Shown in pieces: positions 1-5,715 of a stretch of DNA of 6,681 bases; within the stretch, counting starts at the first letter, position 1, and each line of letters starts with the position of its first letter. Made by a program: the position numbers and the translations under genes. Source of the stretch: Burkholderiales bacterium (lineage in GTDB: Bacteria > Pseudomonadota > Gammaproteobacteria > Burkholderiales > Casimicrobiaceae); contig JAIRPA010000117.1 in the NCBI GenBank assembly GCA_031257235.1, positions 1 to 6,681 on the forward strand, given 5' to 3'. A model generated the notes under the pieces. That model made no database searches and was not told the origin of the DNA. It worked only from the letters and a program-made list of their open reading frames with translations.

Positions 1-926
1 ACGGCTTTTTTGCCGCCCGCGTTCATGGCGATGTTGCCGCCGATGCAGGAAGCGTCCGCCGAGGTGGGGTCTACCGCAAACACAAACCCCGCCTTTTGCG
101 CCGCGTTCAAGGCTTTTCGGGTGACCACTCCCGCGCCGGCGGAAAAAGTCGGCGTCGGCTCTTTGTGTCCGGGCAAGACGATTTTCTCAACGCCGGACAG
201 CGCGTCGAGTTTTTCGGTGTTGATCACAATCGCGTTGCCGGTCAAAGGCACCCCGCTGCCGGTGTAGCCGGTGCCGCCGCCGCGCGGAATGATGGTAAAC
301 CCAAGATTGATGCACGCCTCCACTAAGGCGCGAACTTCCGATTCGGTGTCGGGATACAACACAGCCACCGGGTATTCGATCCGCCAGTCGGTGGCGTCGG
401 TGACATGCGCCGCACGCGCGAACGGATCAAACGCGATGTTGTCTTGATGCGTGTGATGAATGAGTCCACGCAAAGCGCGGGCGCGCATACCACGTGTTTG
501 AGGAAACCATGCGTTGAACGTATCAACCGCCGTCTGCGCGGCTTGGATCAATTGCAAAACACGCTCCGCACGTTCGGCTGAAGCGCCTTGATTGGAGACA
601 CGGCGTTTTTCCATCTCACGAAGGCGGTGGTGCATCGCGTTCACCAAGAGTGCCTGACGCTTCGGATTGTTGAGCAAATCTTCCTGAAGATACGGGTTGC
701 GCATGACCACCCAAATATCGCCTAAAACCTCAAAGAGCATCCGCGCCGAACGCCCGGTTTGCCGCTCGCCGCGCAGGGATTCCAAAATCTCCCACGAAGG
801 CTCGCCTAAAAGACGGGAAACGATTTCCCGATCGGAAAATGAAGTGTAGTTGTAGGGAATCTCGCGCAAACGCGGCGTTTTGGTGTCGCCCTTGGGGGCA
901 ACGGGTGTGACGACTTCCTTATTCAT
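1..926 (-). CDS. FAD/FMN-binding oxidoreductase with DUF3683-type N-terminus (partial, C-terminal part outside window)
   Basis: The minus strand is open from an ATG at 926 to the window edge, giving 308 residues. Residues about 18-100 contain the phrases [34 protein letters not shown] and [14 protein letters not shown]. These match my memory of the DUF3683 N-terminal region of very large (over 1,200 aa) proteobacterial FAD oxidoreductases. A PCMH-type FAD-binding domain starts near residue 185, with the glycine-rich pyrophosphate loop [10 protein letters not shown] at 214-223, GAG at 264-266 and [11 protein letters not shown] at 295-305. Family members usually continue into an FAD-linked oxidase C-domain and a cysteine-rich 4Fe-4S region, none of which is visible here. 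They are often annotated as D-lactate or 2-hydroxyglutarate dehydrogenases. The substrate is unknown, so I give no symbol. A GAAGGG stretch lies about 9 nt before the ATG as a possible ribosome site. Repeat copy 1 lies about 60 bp upstream. Confidence 0.9.
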   Translation of the reverse strand, partial: MNKEVVTPVAPKGDTKTPRLREIPYNYTSFSDREIVSRLLGEPSWEILESLRGERQTGRSARMLFEVLGDIWVVMRNPYLQEDLLNNPKRQALLVNAMHHRLREMEKRRVSNQGASAERAERVLQLIQAAQTAVDTFNAWFPQTRGMRARALRGLIHHTHQDNIAFDPFARAAHVTDATDWRIEYPVAVLYPDTESEVRALVEACINLGFTIIPRGGGTGYTGSGVPLTGNAIVINTEKLDALSGVEKIVLPGHKEPTPTFSAGAGVVTRKALNAAQKAGFVFAVDPTSADASCIGGNIAMNAGGKKA

Positions 927-962
927 CGCTTTGCCCTTCGGCTGTCTTTGAAAAAGAGGGCT

Positions 963-968
963 ATTGTA
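963..968 (-). promoter_or_regulatory. Possible -10 box for the FAD oxidoreductase gene
   Basis: On the minus strand TACAAT (968 to 963) lies 36 bp before the ATG at 926. No convincing -35 sits at 16-18 bp. The nearest candidate is TTGCCG at the end of repeat copy 1 (994-989), at a 20-bp spacing that is too long for a standard sigma-70 promoter. The call rests on a single hexamer. Confidence 0.25.
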
Positions 969-988
969 CATCAGGGGGAAGAAGGGTT

Positions 989-1254
989 CGGCAAAAAGTA
1001 AAAACCTACTTTTTGCCGGTTGAAGTCACCCAAAAAGCACCGGCAAAGCCGGATACTTTTTGGTAGGAACAGCGGTGTGGATTCTGCGACTTCGCTTCGC
1101 TGCGCGCAGAATGATGGCACTCTGATCCCTGACTTCTGATTCCTGATTCCTGAAATGCAGAATCCATGCCGCCTTTTCCCCAAAAAATCGTCGGGGTCGC
1201 CCCGCGATTTTTTGGTAGCACAACCGCCCAAAAGTAGGTTTTTACTTTTGGGCG
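989..1254. repeat. Structured palindromic repeat element, copy 1 (inverted dimer of a ~98-bp unit)
   Basis: This is a non-coding element. Hairpin A has a perfect 12-bp stem (989-1000 with 1007-1018) and loop AAAACC. Hairpin B has outer stem 1030-1037 with 1056-1063 and inner stem CCGGC/GCCGG. A module 1079-1112 contains ATTCTGCG paired with CGCAGAAT. A 7-bp tandem array follows at 1122-1156. Hairpin C has outer stem 1180-1190 with 1205-1215 and inner stem CGGGG/CCCCG. Hairpin D has a 12-bp stem (1225-1236 with 1243-1254) and loop GGTTTT. The left half (989-1087) and the reverse complement of the right half (1157-1254) align along their length. They share the TAAAAACCTA core, a following GGTTG, a second hairpin and a GGATTCTGC end, so the element is an inverted pair of related units. 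Short open frames here (encoding phrases such as ESGIR) are by-products of the repeat. I infer a MITE- or REP/BIME-like family; mobility is not shown. Confidence 0.88.
1122..1156. repeat. 7-bp tandem array, consensus CTGATTC
   Basis: Five adjacent heptamers read CTGATCC, CTGACTT, CTGATTC, CTGATTC and CTGAAAT. The array sits in the centre of repeat copy 1. Related heptamers recur in copy 2 (3238-3272), and one inverted unit plus a fragment occurs in copy 3 (4880-4892). Confidence 0.8.
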
Positions 1255-1266
1255 CCCCCATAAAAC

Positions 1267-1290
1267 AAAACCACGCGATTGCGTGGTTTT
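1267..1290 (-). terminator. Intrinsic terminator of the tRNA-Ala/tRNA-Glu operon
   Basis: A perfect 10-bp stem (1267-1276 with 1281-1290) closes a 4-nt loop. Read on the minus strand it begins about 22 nt after the tRNA-Glu 3' end. Its descending arm ends in TTTT and continues GTTTTA, which gives a U-rich tail. This is what is expected at the end of the minus-strand tRNA transcript. Confidence 0.75.
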
Positions 1291-1311
1291 GAAAAAAAAT
1301 GCCTGATGGTT

Positions 1312-1387
1312 TGGCGTCCCCAGGGGGAGTCGAACCCCCGTTACCGCCGTGAAAGGGCGATGTCCTAGGCCTCTAGACGATGGGGAC
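1312..1387 (-). tRNA. tRNA-Glu (anticodon UUC)
   Basis: This 76-nt gene on the minus strand starts GTCCCCATCGTCTAGAGG and ends GGGGACG plus discriminator G and encoded CCA. The 7-bp acceptor stem pairs fully (GTCCCCA/TGGGGAC). The anticodon arm CCGCC-type stem with loop CTTTCAC gives anticodon TTC, and the T arm carries GTTCGAATC. It closely resembles E. coli tRNA-Glu. It is the second gene of a two-tRNA transcript, 21 bp after tRNA-Ala, and is followed by an intrinsic terminator. Confidence 0.97.
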
Positions 1388-1408
1388 CTAAAACTTTTTT
1401 ATATTCCG

Positions 1409-1484
<76 letters not shown>

Positions 1485-1500
1485 ACGCATGAAGTCCGCC

Positions 1501-1528
1501 ATTATACGGTTTTTTTTCTAAATGGCAA
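1501..1528 (-). promoter_or_regulatory. Sigma-70 promoter of the tRNA-Ala/tRNA-Glu operon
   Basis: On the minus strand TTGCCA (1528-1523) is followed, after 16 bp, by a consensus TATAAT (1506-1501). The next bases, GGCGG, form a GC-rich discriminator of the kind associated with stringent control of stable RNA genes. The spacing predicts a start near 1494 and a leader of about 10 nt before tRNA-Ala. The -35 to -10 spacer contains an eight-A run. Confidence 0.8.
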
Positions 1529-1570
1529 ACACCCTCACAAATTTTGCGATATTCTTGACTTCAAGGTCGC

Positions 1571-1592
1571 ACTTTGCCCCAAAAGGCAAAGT
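1571..1592. other. Perfect 8-bp inverted repeat upstream of radA
   Basis: ACTTTGCC (1571-1578) and GGCAAAGT (1585-1592) pair perfectly around the 6-nt loop CCAAAA. It lies between the divergent tRNA promoter and the radA start, 45 bp before the radA ATG. No U-tract follows on the plus strand, so it is not an obvious terminator. It could be a 5'-leader hairpin or a dyad operator. I found no convincing radA promoter in 1529-1637. Confidence 0.5.
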
Positions 1593-1637
1593 TTGATGCG
1601 CCCCCGTACCTCGTTTGACAACCTTAAAAAACCCAAT

Positions 1638-2996
1638 ATGGCAAAACAAAAAACGCTTTATCAATGCACCGAATGCGGCGGTCAATCTCCGAAATGGCAG
1701 GGGCAATGCCCGTCTTGCGGGGTGTGGAACACGCTTGTCGAAACGCTTGCCGCGCCCCCGCCTTCCCGACGCTTTGAAAACCTCTCCGGCGCGCGATCTT
1801 CGGTGCGCGAATTGTCTTCCATCAAAACCGACGAAAAAGAGCGCATTTTGTCCGGCATTGCGGAGTTGGATCGCGTGTTGGGCGGCGGGTTTGTCGCCGG
1901 CGAAGTGGTGCTTTTAGGCGGCGACCCCGGTATCGGCAAATCCACCCTGCTTCTGCAGGCGACAGCGGCATTGGGAGCTTCCAAAGAAACGCTGTACGTC
2001 ACCGGCGAGGAATCCGTCGAACAAATCGCCCTGCGCGCACAACGTCTGGGCTTGATCAACGCGCCGGTTCGCCTGTTGGCGGAAGTCCAATTAGAAAGCA
2101 TTGTTTCGCAACTGGATACGGTGAAACCCGAAATCGTGGTCATCGACTCCATCCAAACCATCTACACCGAGCTTTTAACCGCCGCGCCCGGCAGTGTCTC
2201 GCAAGTGCGCGAATGCGCGGCGCGTCTGACGCGGTACGCCAAAGAACGAGGCGTCGTTTTGGTGCTGATCGGACACGTCACCAAAGAAGGGGCTATTGCC
2301 GGACCGCGCGTTTTGGAACACATCGTGGACGCCGTTTTGTACTTTGAAGGAGACACCCATTCCAATTACCGCCTCATTCGAGCGGTGAAAAATCGCTTTG
2401 GCGCAGCCAACGAATTGGGGGTCTTTGGCATGACCGAATCCGGCTTAAAAGGTGTCGCCAATCCCTCCGCCCTTTTTTTGTCACGACACGAAAAAGCCGT
2501 GCCGGGGGCGGCTGTGTTGATCACGCTGGAAGGAACGCGCCAGCTCTTAGTCGAGATTCAGGCATTGGTGGACCCCGCCGGCGGCGGGATGACCTCACGC
2601 CGTTTGGCGGTTGGGGTCGATCACCAACGTTTGGCGCTTTTGCTTGCCTTACTGCATCGGGTCAGCGGCGCGCAAATGGGCGGGCTGGATGTCTTTGTCA
2701 ACGTCGTCGGCGGCATGAAAATCGACGAGCCTGCCGCAGACTTGGCGGTACTGCTTGCAATCTATTCCTCTCTTAAAAACAAAGCACTAGACCCTAAACT
2801 TGCCATGTTTGGTGAAGTCGGCTTGACCGGTGAAGTCCGCCCCGTTCAGCGCGGACAGGAAAGAATCCGCGAGGCGGTGAAGTTAGGATTCAAAAAGGTG
2901 TTGGTGCCGTTTCAAAATAAACCCAAACAGGAGATTCACGACGTGGAAATCATCGCGGTGCATCGTGTCGAAGAGGCGTTGGAGGTTTTGGGGTAG
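1638..2996 (+). CDS. radA: DNA repair protein RadA (branch-migration ATPase)
   Basis: RadA is a RecA-like, DnaB-type hexameric ATPase that helps process recombination intermediates. The 452 residues carry all the expected parts. A C4 zinc finger uses C10, C13, C24 and C27. Walker A is GDPGIGKST at 95-103, and a Walker-B-like strand VVIDS lies at 167-171. The RadA-specific KNRFG motif is at 251-255. A C-terminal Lon-protease-like domain occupies about 280-452 (GEVGLTGEVRPV near 392-403). Length agrees with E. coli RadA (460 aa). The frame stays open upstream to 1443, but that would overlap tRNA-Ala by 42 bp. The conserved N-terminus (MAKQKTLYQCTECGG) fixes the start at 1638. No good ribosome site is visible before this ATG. 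The gene is divergent from the tRNA operon and convergent with gspJ. Confidence 0.97.
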   Translation: MAKQKTLYQCTECGGQSPKWQGQCPSCGVWNTLVETLAAPPPSRRFENLSGARSSVRELSSIKTDEKERILSGIAELDRVLGGGFVAGEVVLLGGDPGIGKSTLLLQATAALGASKETLYVTGEESVEQIALRAQRLGLINAPVRLLAEVQLESIVSQLDTVKPEIVVIDSIQTIYTELLTAAPGSVSQVRECAARLTRYAKERGVVLVLIGHVTKEGAIAGPRVLEHIVDAVLYFEGDTHSNYRLIRAVKNRFGAANELGVFGMTESGLKGVANPSALFLSRHEKAVPGAAVLITLEGTRQLLVEIQALVDPAGGGMTSRRLAVGVDHQRLALLLALLHRVSGAQMGGLDVFVNVVGGMKIDEPAADLAVLLAIYSSLKNKALDPKLAMFGEVGLTGEVRPVQRGQERIREAVKLGFKKVLVPFQNKPKQEIHDVEIIAVHRVEEALEVLG

Positions 2997-3014
2997 GCAG
3001 GGATCAGGGGGAGT

Positions 3015-3282
3015 CGGCAAAAAGTAAAAACCTACTTTTTGCCGGTTGGAGTTAGCAAAAAAGTACGGGCAAAGCCCGATACTTTTTTGTATAAAAGACG
3101 GAAAAACCGGATTGCGGGTCACTTCCTTCGGTCGCCGCAATGACGACGCGCTTTGCGCGTCCGCCGCCTTTTGGCGGCGCGTGGATTCTGCGACTTCGTT
3201 TGCTAAAGCAAACTGCGCGCTTAAATGACGGCGTTTCTGATCCCTGATTCCTGAAACCCTGATTCCTGAATCACTTTTTGCC
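3015..3282. repeat. Structured palindromic repeat element, copy 2
   Basis: This fills the whole 292-bp gap between the radA and gspJ stop codons. Its left end repeats hairpin A of copy 1 exactly (12-bp stem 3015-3026 with 3033-3044, loop AAAACC), followed by GGTTG and a hairpin B homologue (3056-3089). The centre has two modules that begin GGATT and end AATGACG. The first is 3109-3147, with ATTGCGG paired to CCGCAAT. The second is 3183-3228, with GTTTGC paired to GCAAAC. Between them are two adjacent perfect 7-bp hairpins (3145-3161 and 3162-3179). CTGATTC heptamers lie at 3238-3272. The right end, ACTTTTTGCCG (3272-3282) followed by CCCCC, is inverted to the left end, which is preceded by GGGGG, but it lacks a full D hairpin. 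Confidence 0.85.
3056..3089. terminator. Bidirectional intrinsic terminator between radA and gspJ (hairpin B of repeat copy 2)
   Basis: CAAAAAAGTA (3056-3065) pairs with TACTTTTTTG (3080-3089). The enclosed GC stem is CGGGC/GCCCG with an AAA loop and a single bulged A at 3079. Seen from either strand this is an A-tract, a GC stem and a T-tract, the classic layout of a bidirectional rho-independent terminator. It lies between two converging genes. Termination activity is inferred from structure and position. Confidence 0.65.
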
Positions 3283-3288
3283 GCCCCC

Positions 3289-3888
3289 TTACAACGCAAA
3301 AATACGCTCGACGATAGCCCCGTCTTGCCCCGCGATGCGAACGCGCGCGGCGCGCGGCAACGGCGGAGATTGAAGGTGGGTCGGTTGCCACGAATTCACC
3401 CACACATTGTCCTGATTTAAATACGTCAGCTCAAAAAAGGCAATGTCGGTCAAAAGAACATACCGCGCCGGCTCCGTGTCTTCTTCCGTGTCAAAACTTC
3501 CCCAATAAAGCAGGGTCAATGTTCCCCCCTGCCATTCGTAGGCGATGCGCAAACCGGTGGGCGGGGACGATTGCTCCAAAACGGCCGTCGGTAATCGGGA
3601 CGGCGCGCGGGCAAATTGTAAATACCCGGCGTTCTCTCCCCGATATTCGCCCCACCATGCGGGAATGGTTTCCCTGCCCCGCTTCATCATGCGCGGCTGC
3701 GCCAACGCCAAATCCGTTTCGATTTTAGAAAACACCTGTTCTAAGGCGCGCCACTGTGCGGCTTCCGTGGCTAACCGCGCTTCGCCTTGCGTCATGGCGT
3801 CGGTCGCGCGATACGCCATCACCGACACCAAGGCAAAAATCGCCATGGCAATGAGAATCTCGACTAAGGTGAACCCGCGTGATTTCAT
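3289..3888 (-). CDS. gspJ: Type II secretion system minor pseudopilin GspJ
   Basis: GspJ is a minor pseudopilin in the periplasmic tip complex (H-I-J-K) of the type II secretion pseudopilus. The 199-residue product starts with a short prepilin leader MKSRG. The peptidase-PilD cleavage site lies between G5 and F6, with E10 at the conserved +5 position and a hydrophobic helix to about residue 27. The stretch following the helix (AYRATDAMTQGEARL, then QWRALEQVFSKIETDLA) is the typical GspJ pattern. The ATG overlaps the gspI stop as ATGA, and an AGGGA stretch lies about 10 nt upstream. The stop codon falls immediately beside repeat copy 2. No gspK follows, although K normally comes next in this gene order. 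Confidence 0.92.
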   Translation of the reverse strand: MKSRGFTLVEILIAMAIFALVSVMAYRATDAMTQGEARLATEAAQWRALEQVFSKIETDLALAQPRMMKRGRETIPAWWGEYRGENAGYLQFARAPSRLPTAVLEQSSPPTGLRIAYEWQGGTLTLLYWGSFDTEEDTEPARYVLLTDIAFFELTYLNQDNVWVNSWQPTHLQSPPLPRAARVRIAGQDGAIVERIFAL

Positions 3889-4274
3889 GGGGTCTTTCCC
3901 TTTTTTTCGGCGGCAACGCCGACATAACTGTTTAATCGCGCCAATTCGTAGTCAGGATCATTTTTTTCGACCACCCGAATGTCCACCTTGCGAAACGACG
4001 GATTGGGGGTTTCCGTGACGGTTTGACGCCAGACAAATGCAATTCCTGCCTGCAGTGCCTCCCCTTCCACGCTCCCCTGTGACGGCAAGACTTCCATGGT
4101 GCGCAATTCCGCAAAACGATTTTCAGCTACCCAAAGCGCCAAAGTTCGATGTTTTAGTAAATTGGCGTGATCGGCGCTTTGGTTTAGGGTGCGCAAGCCG
4201 GCCGCCAAGGCAACCGCAATGATCGAAAGCGCCACTAAAATTTCAATCAGGGTAAATGCCGATTGCCGCTTCAT
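3885..4274 (-). CDS. gspI: Type II secretion system minor pseudopilin GspI
   Basis: This is a 129-residue minor pseudopilin that forms the quasi-helical tip with GspJ and GspK. The leader is MKRQSA, with the cleavage site between A6 and F7 and E11 at +5, followed by a hydrophobic helix to about residue 27. The body shows GspI features: LKHRTLALWVAENRFAELR, a GEALQAG turn and a WRQTVTETPNPSFRKVDIRV strand. The frame is open further upstream to 4352, but the start at 4274 gives a proper prepilin leader, has a GGAG ribosome site 8 nt upstream and overlaps the gspH stop as ATGA. The -1 residue is Ala rather than the usual Gly. Confidence 0.92.
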   Translation of the reverse strand: MKRQSAFTLIEILVALSIIAVALAAGLRTLNQSADHANLLKHRTLALWVAENRFAELRTMEVLPSQGSVEGEALQAGIAFVWRQTVTETPNPSFRKVDIRVVEKNDPDYELARLNSYVGVAAEKKGKTP

Positions 4275-4807
4275 TCGATTGTCTCCGGCGGAAATAAAGT
4301 CACCCGCCCTAAGGGGTCGACAAGAATCCGCGCGCGCACCGTCTCCAAACAAAGTTCAAGCTCGTAGGGCTCAAAATGACCGGACGGCAAAATCGGGAGA
4401 ACCGTTTCGGGGGAAGTCGCTTTTCCCGAATAAATCATCGGGCGATAAATCATGCCTTCGGGCAGGCGACGCACGCGAAGCGCGTCATCGTCCACCGCTT
4501 TCCATTGAGGTTTTTCATCGTCGCTTAAAACCAAAAATTGCCAGCCTATCCCTTGTTCCAGCGGCGCTAAACCTAAGACTTGATGTTGCCAGCGCGCGCG
4601 GTCGGTCGCGTATTCCAACGCGCCGGCGAGCTCACGCGATTCCACGCGCAACTCTTTTGAAACATCGCGCGATAAATTCAACGCCGCCACCCCCACCGCG
4701 ACCGATAAAATCACCAGCACAATCAACACCTCCACCAAGGTGAACGCGGCAGAAAAATAGCGCGGGAAAGTCAACGAAACCGCCCAACGACGCATGGTAT
4801 TCGGCAT
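4271..4807 (-). CDS. gspH: Type II secretion system minor pseudopilin GspH
   Basis: GspH connects the pseudopilus tip to the major pseudopilin shaft. From the ATG at 4807 the product has 178 residues. The cleavage site is between A21 and F22 with E26 at +5, then the helix VLIVLVILSVAVGVAAL. The region after the helix (RELAGALEYATDRARWQHQVLGL) and the C-terminal VDPLGRVTLFP are GspH-like. The leader is long for a pseudopilin. An in-frame ATG at 4795 would shorten it to 17 residues, and GTG 4813 is also possible. None has a clear ribosome site. I prefer 4807 because it suits the predicted promoter at 4835-4863. The gene leads a three-gene operon with ATGA overlaps. gspG, normally just upstream, is absent. 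Confidence 0.88.
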   Translation of the reverse strand: MPNTMRRWAVSLTFPRYFSAAFTLVEVLIVLVILSVAVGVAALNLSRDVSKELRVESRELAGALEYATDRARWQHQVLGLAPLEQGIGWQFLVLSDDEKPQWKAVDDDALRVRRLPEGMIYRPMIYSGKATSPETVLPILPSGHFEPYELELCLETVRARILVDPLGRVTLFPPETIE

Positions 4808-4834
4808 CAACACAATGTTTTAGACAAAGAATTC

Positions 4835-4863
4835 ATTCTAGTGCAGTTCGGGTGAATCGGCAA
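4835..4863 (-). promoter_or_regulatory. Predicted sigma-70 promoter of gspHIJ, with its -35 in the repeat terminus
   Basis: On the minus strand TTGCCG (4863-4858) and TAGAAT (4840-4835) are separated by exactly 17 bp, each close to consensus. The start would lie near 4828, about 20 nt before the gspH ATG. The -35 hexamer is the terminal CGGCAA of repeat copy 3 read on the other strand. Confidence 0.5.
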
Positions 4864-4941
4864 AAGCAAGAGGGGTTAGTTTCAGGAATCAGATTGCGCC
4901 CAAAAGTAGGTTTTCACTTTTGGGCGAACCACTTTTTGCCG
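4858..4941. repeat. Structured palindromic repeat element, copy 3 (short form)
   Basis: The ends CGGCAAAAG (4858-4866) and CTTTTTGCCG (4932-4941) are inverted to each other and match the ends of the other copies. Inside are an inverted CTGATTC-type heptamer with a partial neighbour (4880-4892) and a hairpin with an 11-bp stem (4897-4907 with 4916-4926) around AGGTTTTC. That hairpin is the same as hairpin D of copy 1 apart from one base. The B/C hairpins and the ATTCTGCG module are absent, so this looks like an internally deleted copy. It lies between the uracil-DNA glycosylase gene and gspH. Confidence 0.75.
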
Positions 4942-4947
4942 AACTCC

Positions 4948-5715
4948 CTACCATACCCCCAACCGAACCAACGCCTCGGTGGCTTTGCGGTCCCAGCCTT
5001 GATTCGCCGCGGGGCTTGCCGGGCTGGGGTGCAGAATGCGTCCGATGTTCACCGGCGCATCGGCTAACGCCGTCTTTAATCGTTTTTCCGCCCACGCGCC
5101 TACCCCAATCACCCATCGGGGTTTGAGGATTTTCACAGTGTCCGACAAATGCGCGTCGCACGCATCAAGCAAAGGCGTTTGTTCTGTGATCGGCAATTGA
5201 TCGGGCGTGATGTTTTTACCCTCACTAAAAAACGCGAGCGGACAATAATTCAATACAAAATGATCGGCAAAAAATCGCGTCGGGGTGACAAAACGCTCTT
5301 GGAACAATCCCCACAAACGCCTGCCGCTGACCTCCGAACGAGGACAATCAAAACCTTCGATCGGACGATGCGGGTTTTCGATGATAGGTTTGTCGACAGG
5401 GGCTTTTATTTTTAACCAATCCCGAACGGCGGCAATTTCGCCAAAAGGAATTCCCGTTTGCGCCATCCCGAAAGGTCCCGGATTCATGCCGACAAACAAC
5501 ACTTTTTTGGGCGAGGCGCCATAACGCGCCAGATATTCCCGATGCGCCGCCCACGCATAAATCAAAGGGTTATACGTATGGGTGACCGGAGGCGAGAAAG
5601 TCAACGGTTCCACCGCGTCGCGTAAACGTCGGGCGGCGTCGATCAATAAAGTATTTTCCATAGATGAAGGTTTGCGTGATACAAAAAGATAAGACGCGCG
5701 TGCGCGCTTAAACAT
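4948..5715 (-). CDS. SMUG1-type single-strand-selective uracil-DNA glycosylase (UDG family 3)
   Basis: The product (255 aa) resembles animal SMUG1 over nearly its whole length, judged from memory of the human protein. The enzyme removes uracil and oxidised pyrimidines from DNA to start base-excision repair. Motif 1 is GMNPGPFGMAQTG at 76-88, with N78 matching the catalytic Asn. The motifs CPRSEVSG (124-131) and NYCPL (N156, the predicted uracil-contacting Asn) follow. Motif 2 is HPSPASP at 229-235, with the active-site His229. YNPLIYAWAAHREYL near 48-62 is also SMUG1-like. The first ATG overlaps the ampG stop as TAATG, suggesting translational coupling. M19 (ATG at 5661) is an alternative start that drops an unaligned basic leader; neither has a good ribosome site. 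It lacks the motifs of family 1 Ung or MUG. Confidence in the family is high. Confidence 0.93.
   Translation of the reverse strand: MFKRARASYLFVSRKPSSMENTLLIDAARRLRDAVEPLTFSPPVTHTYNPLIYAWAAHREYLARYGASPKKVLFVGMNPGPFGMAQTGIPFGEIAAVRDWLKIKAPVDKPIIENPHRPIEGFDCPRSEVSGRRLWGLFQERFVTPTRFFADHFVLNYCPLAFFSEGKNITPDQLPITEQTPLLDACDAHLSDTVKILKPRWVIGVGAWAEKRLKTALADAPVNIGRILHPSPASPAANQGWDRKATEALVRLGVW

Noticed and set aside
10..326. Two plus-strand open frames of 85 and 76 codons
   Set aside because: They lie antisense to the FAD oxidoreductase, whose minus-strand frame contains clear FAD-binding motifs. They are shadows of its codon bias.
1062..1066. GTAG tetranucleotide as a canonical REP/RAYT signature
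   Set aside because: GTAG follows hairpins B and C on the plus strand (1063-1066, 1215-1218) instead of preceding them as in classical REPs, so it alone does not support RAYT recognition.
989..1254. CRISPR array
   Set aside because: The repeats are palindromic modules of unequal length in inverted orientation, with no regular repeat-spacer periodicity and no cas genes.
971..1261. Overlapping minus-strand open frames of 65-96 codons
   Set aside because: They lie inside repeat copy 1. Their translations (phrases such as ESGIR and AQRSEVAEST) come from the heptamer array and hairpin modules, not from a protein family.
1555..1620. TTGACT (1555-1560) and TTGACA (1615-1620) as radA -35 boxes
   Set aside because: Neither has a plausible -10 at 16-18 bp, and the second would place the -10 on the start codon.
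2883..3403. Minus-strand frames of 138 and 60 codons and a plus-strand frame of 60 codons around repeat copy 2
   Set aside because: The translations are repeat-derived and extend into radA or gspJ on the wrong frame or strand. No remnant of gspK could be recognised in them.
4189..4743. Plus-strand open frame of 184 codons
   Set aside because: It is antisense to gspH and gspI, rich in Arg/Pro/Ala as expected for a shadow frame, and has no recognisable family.
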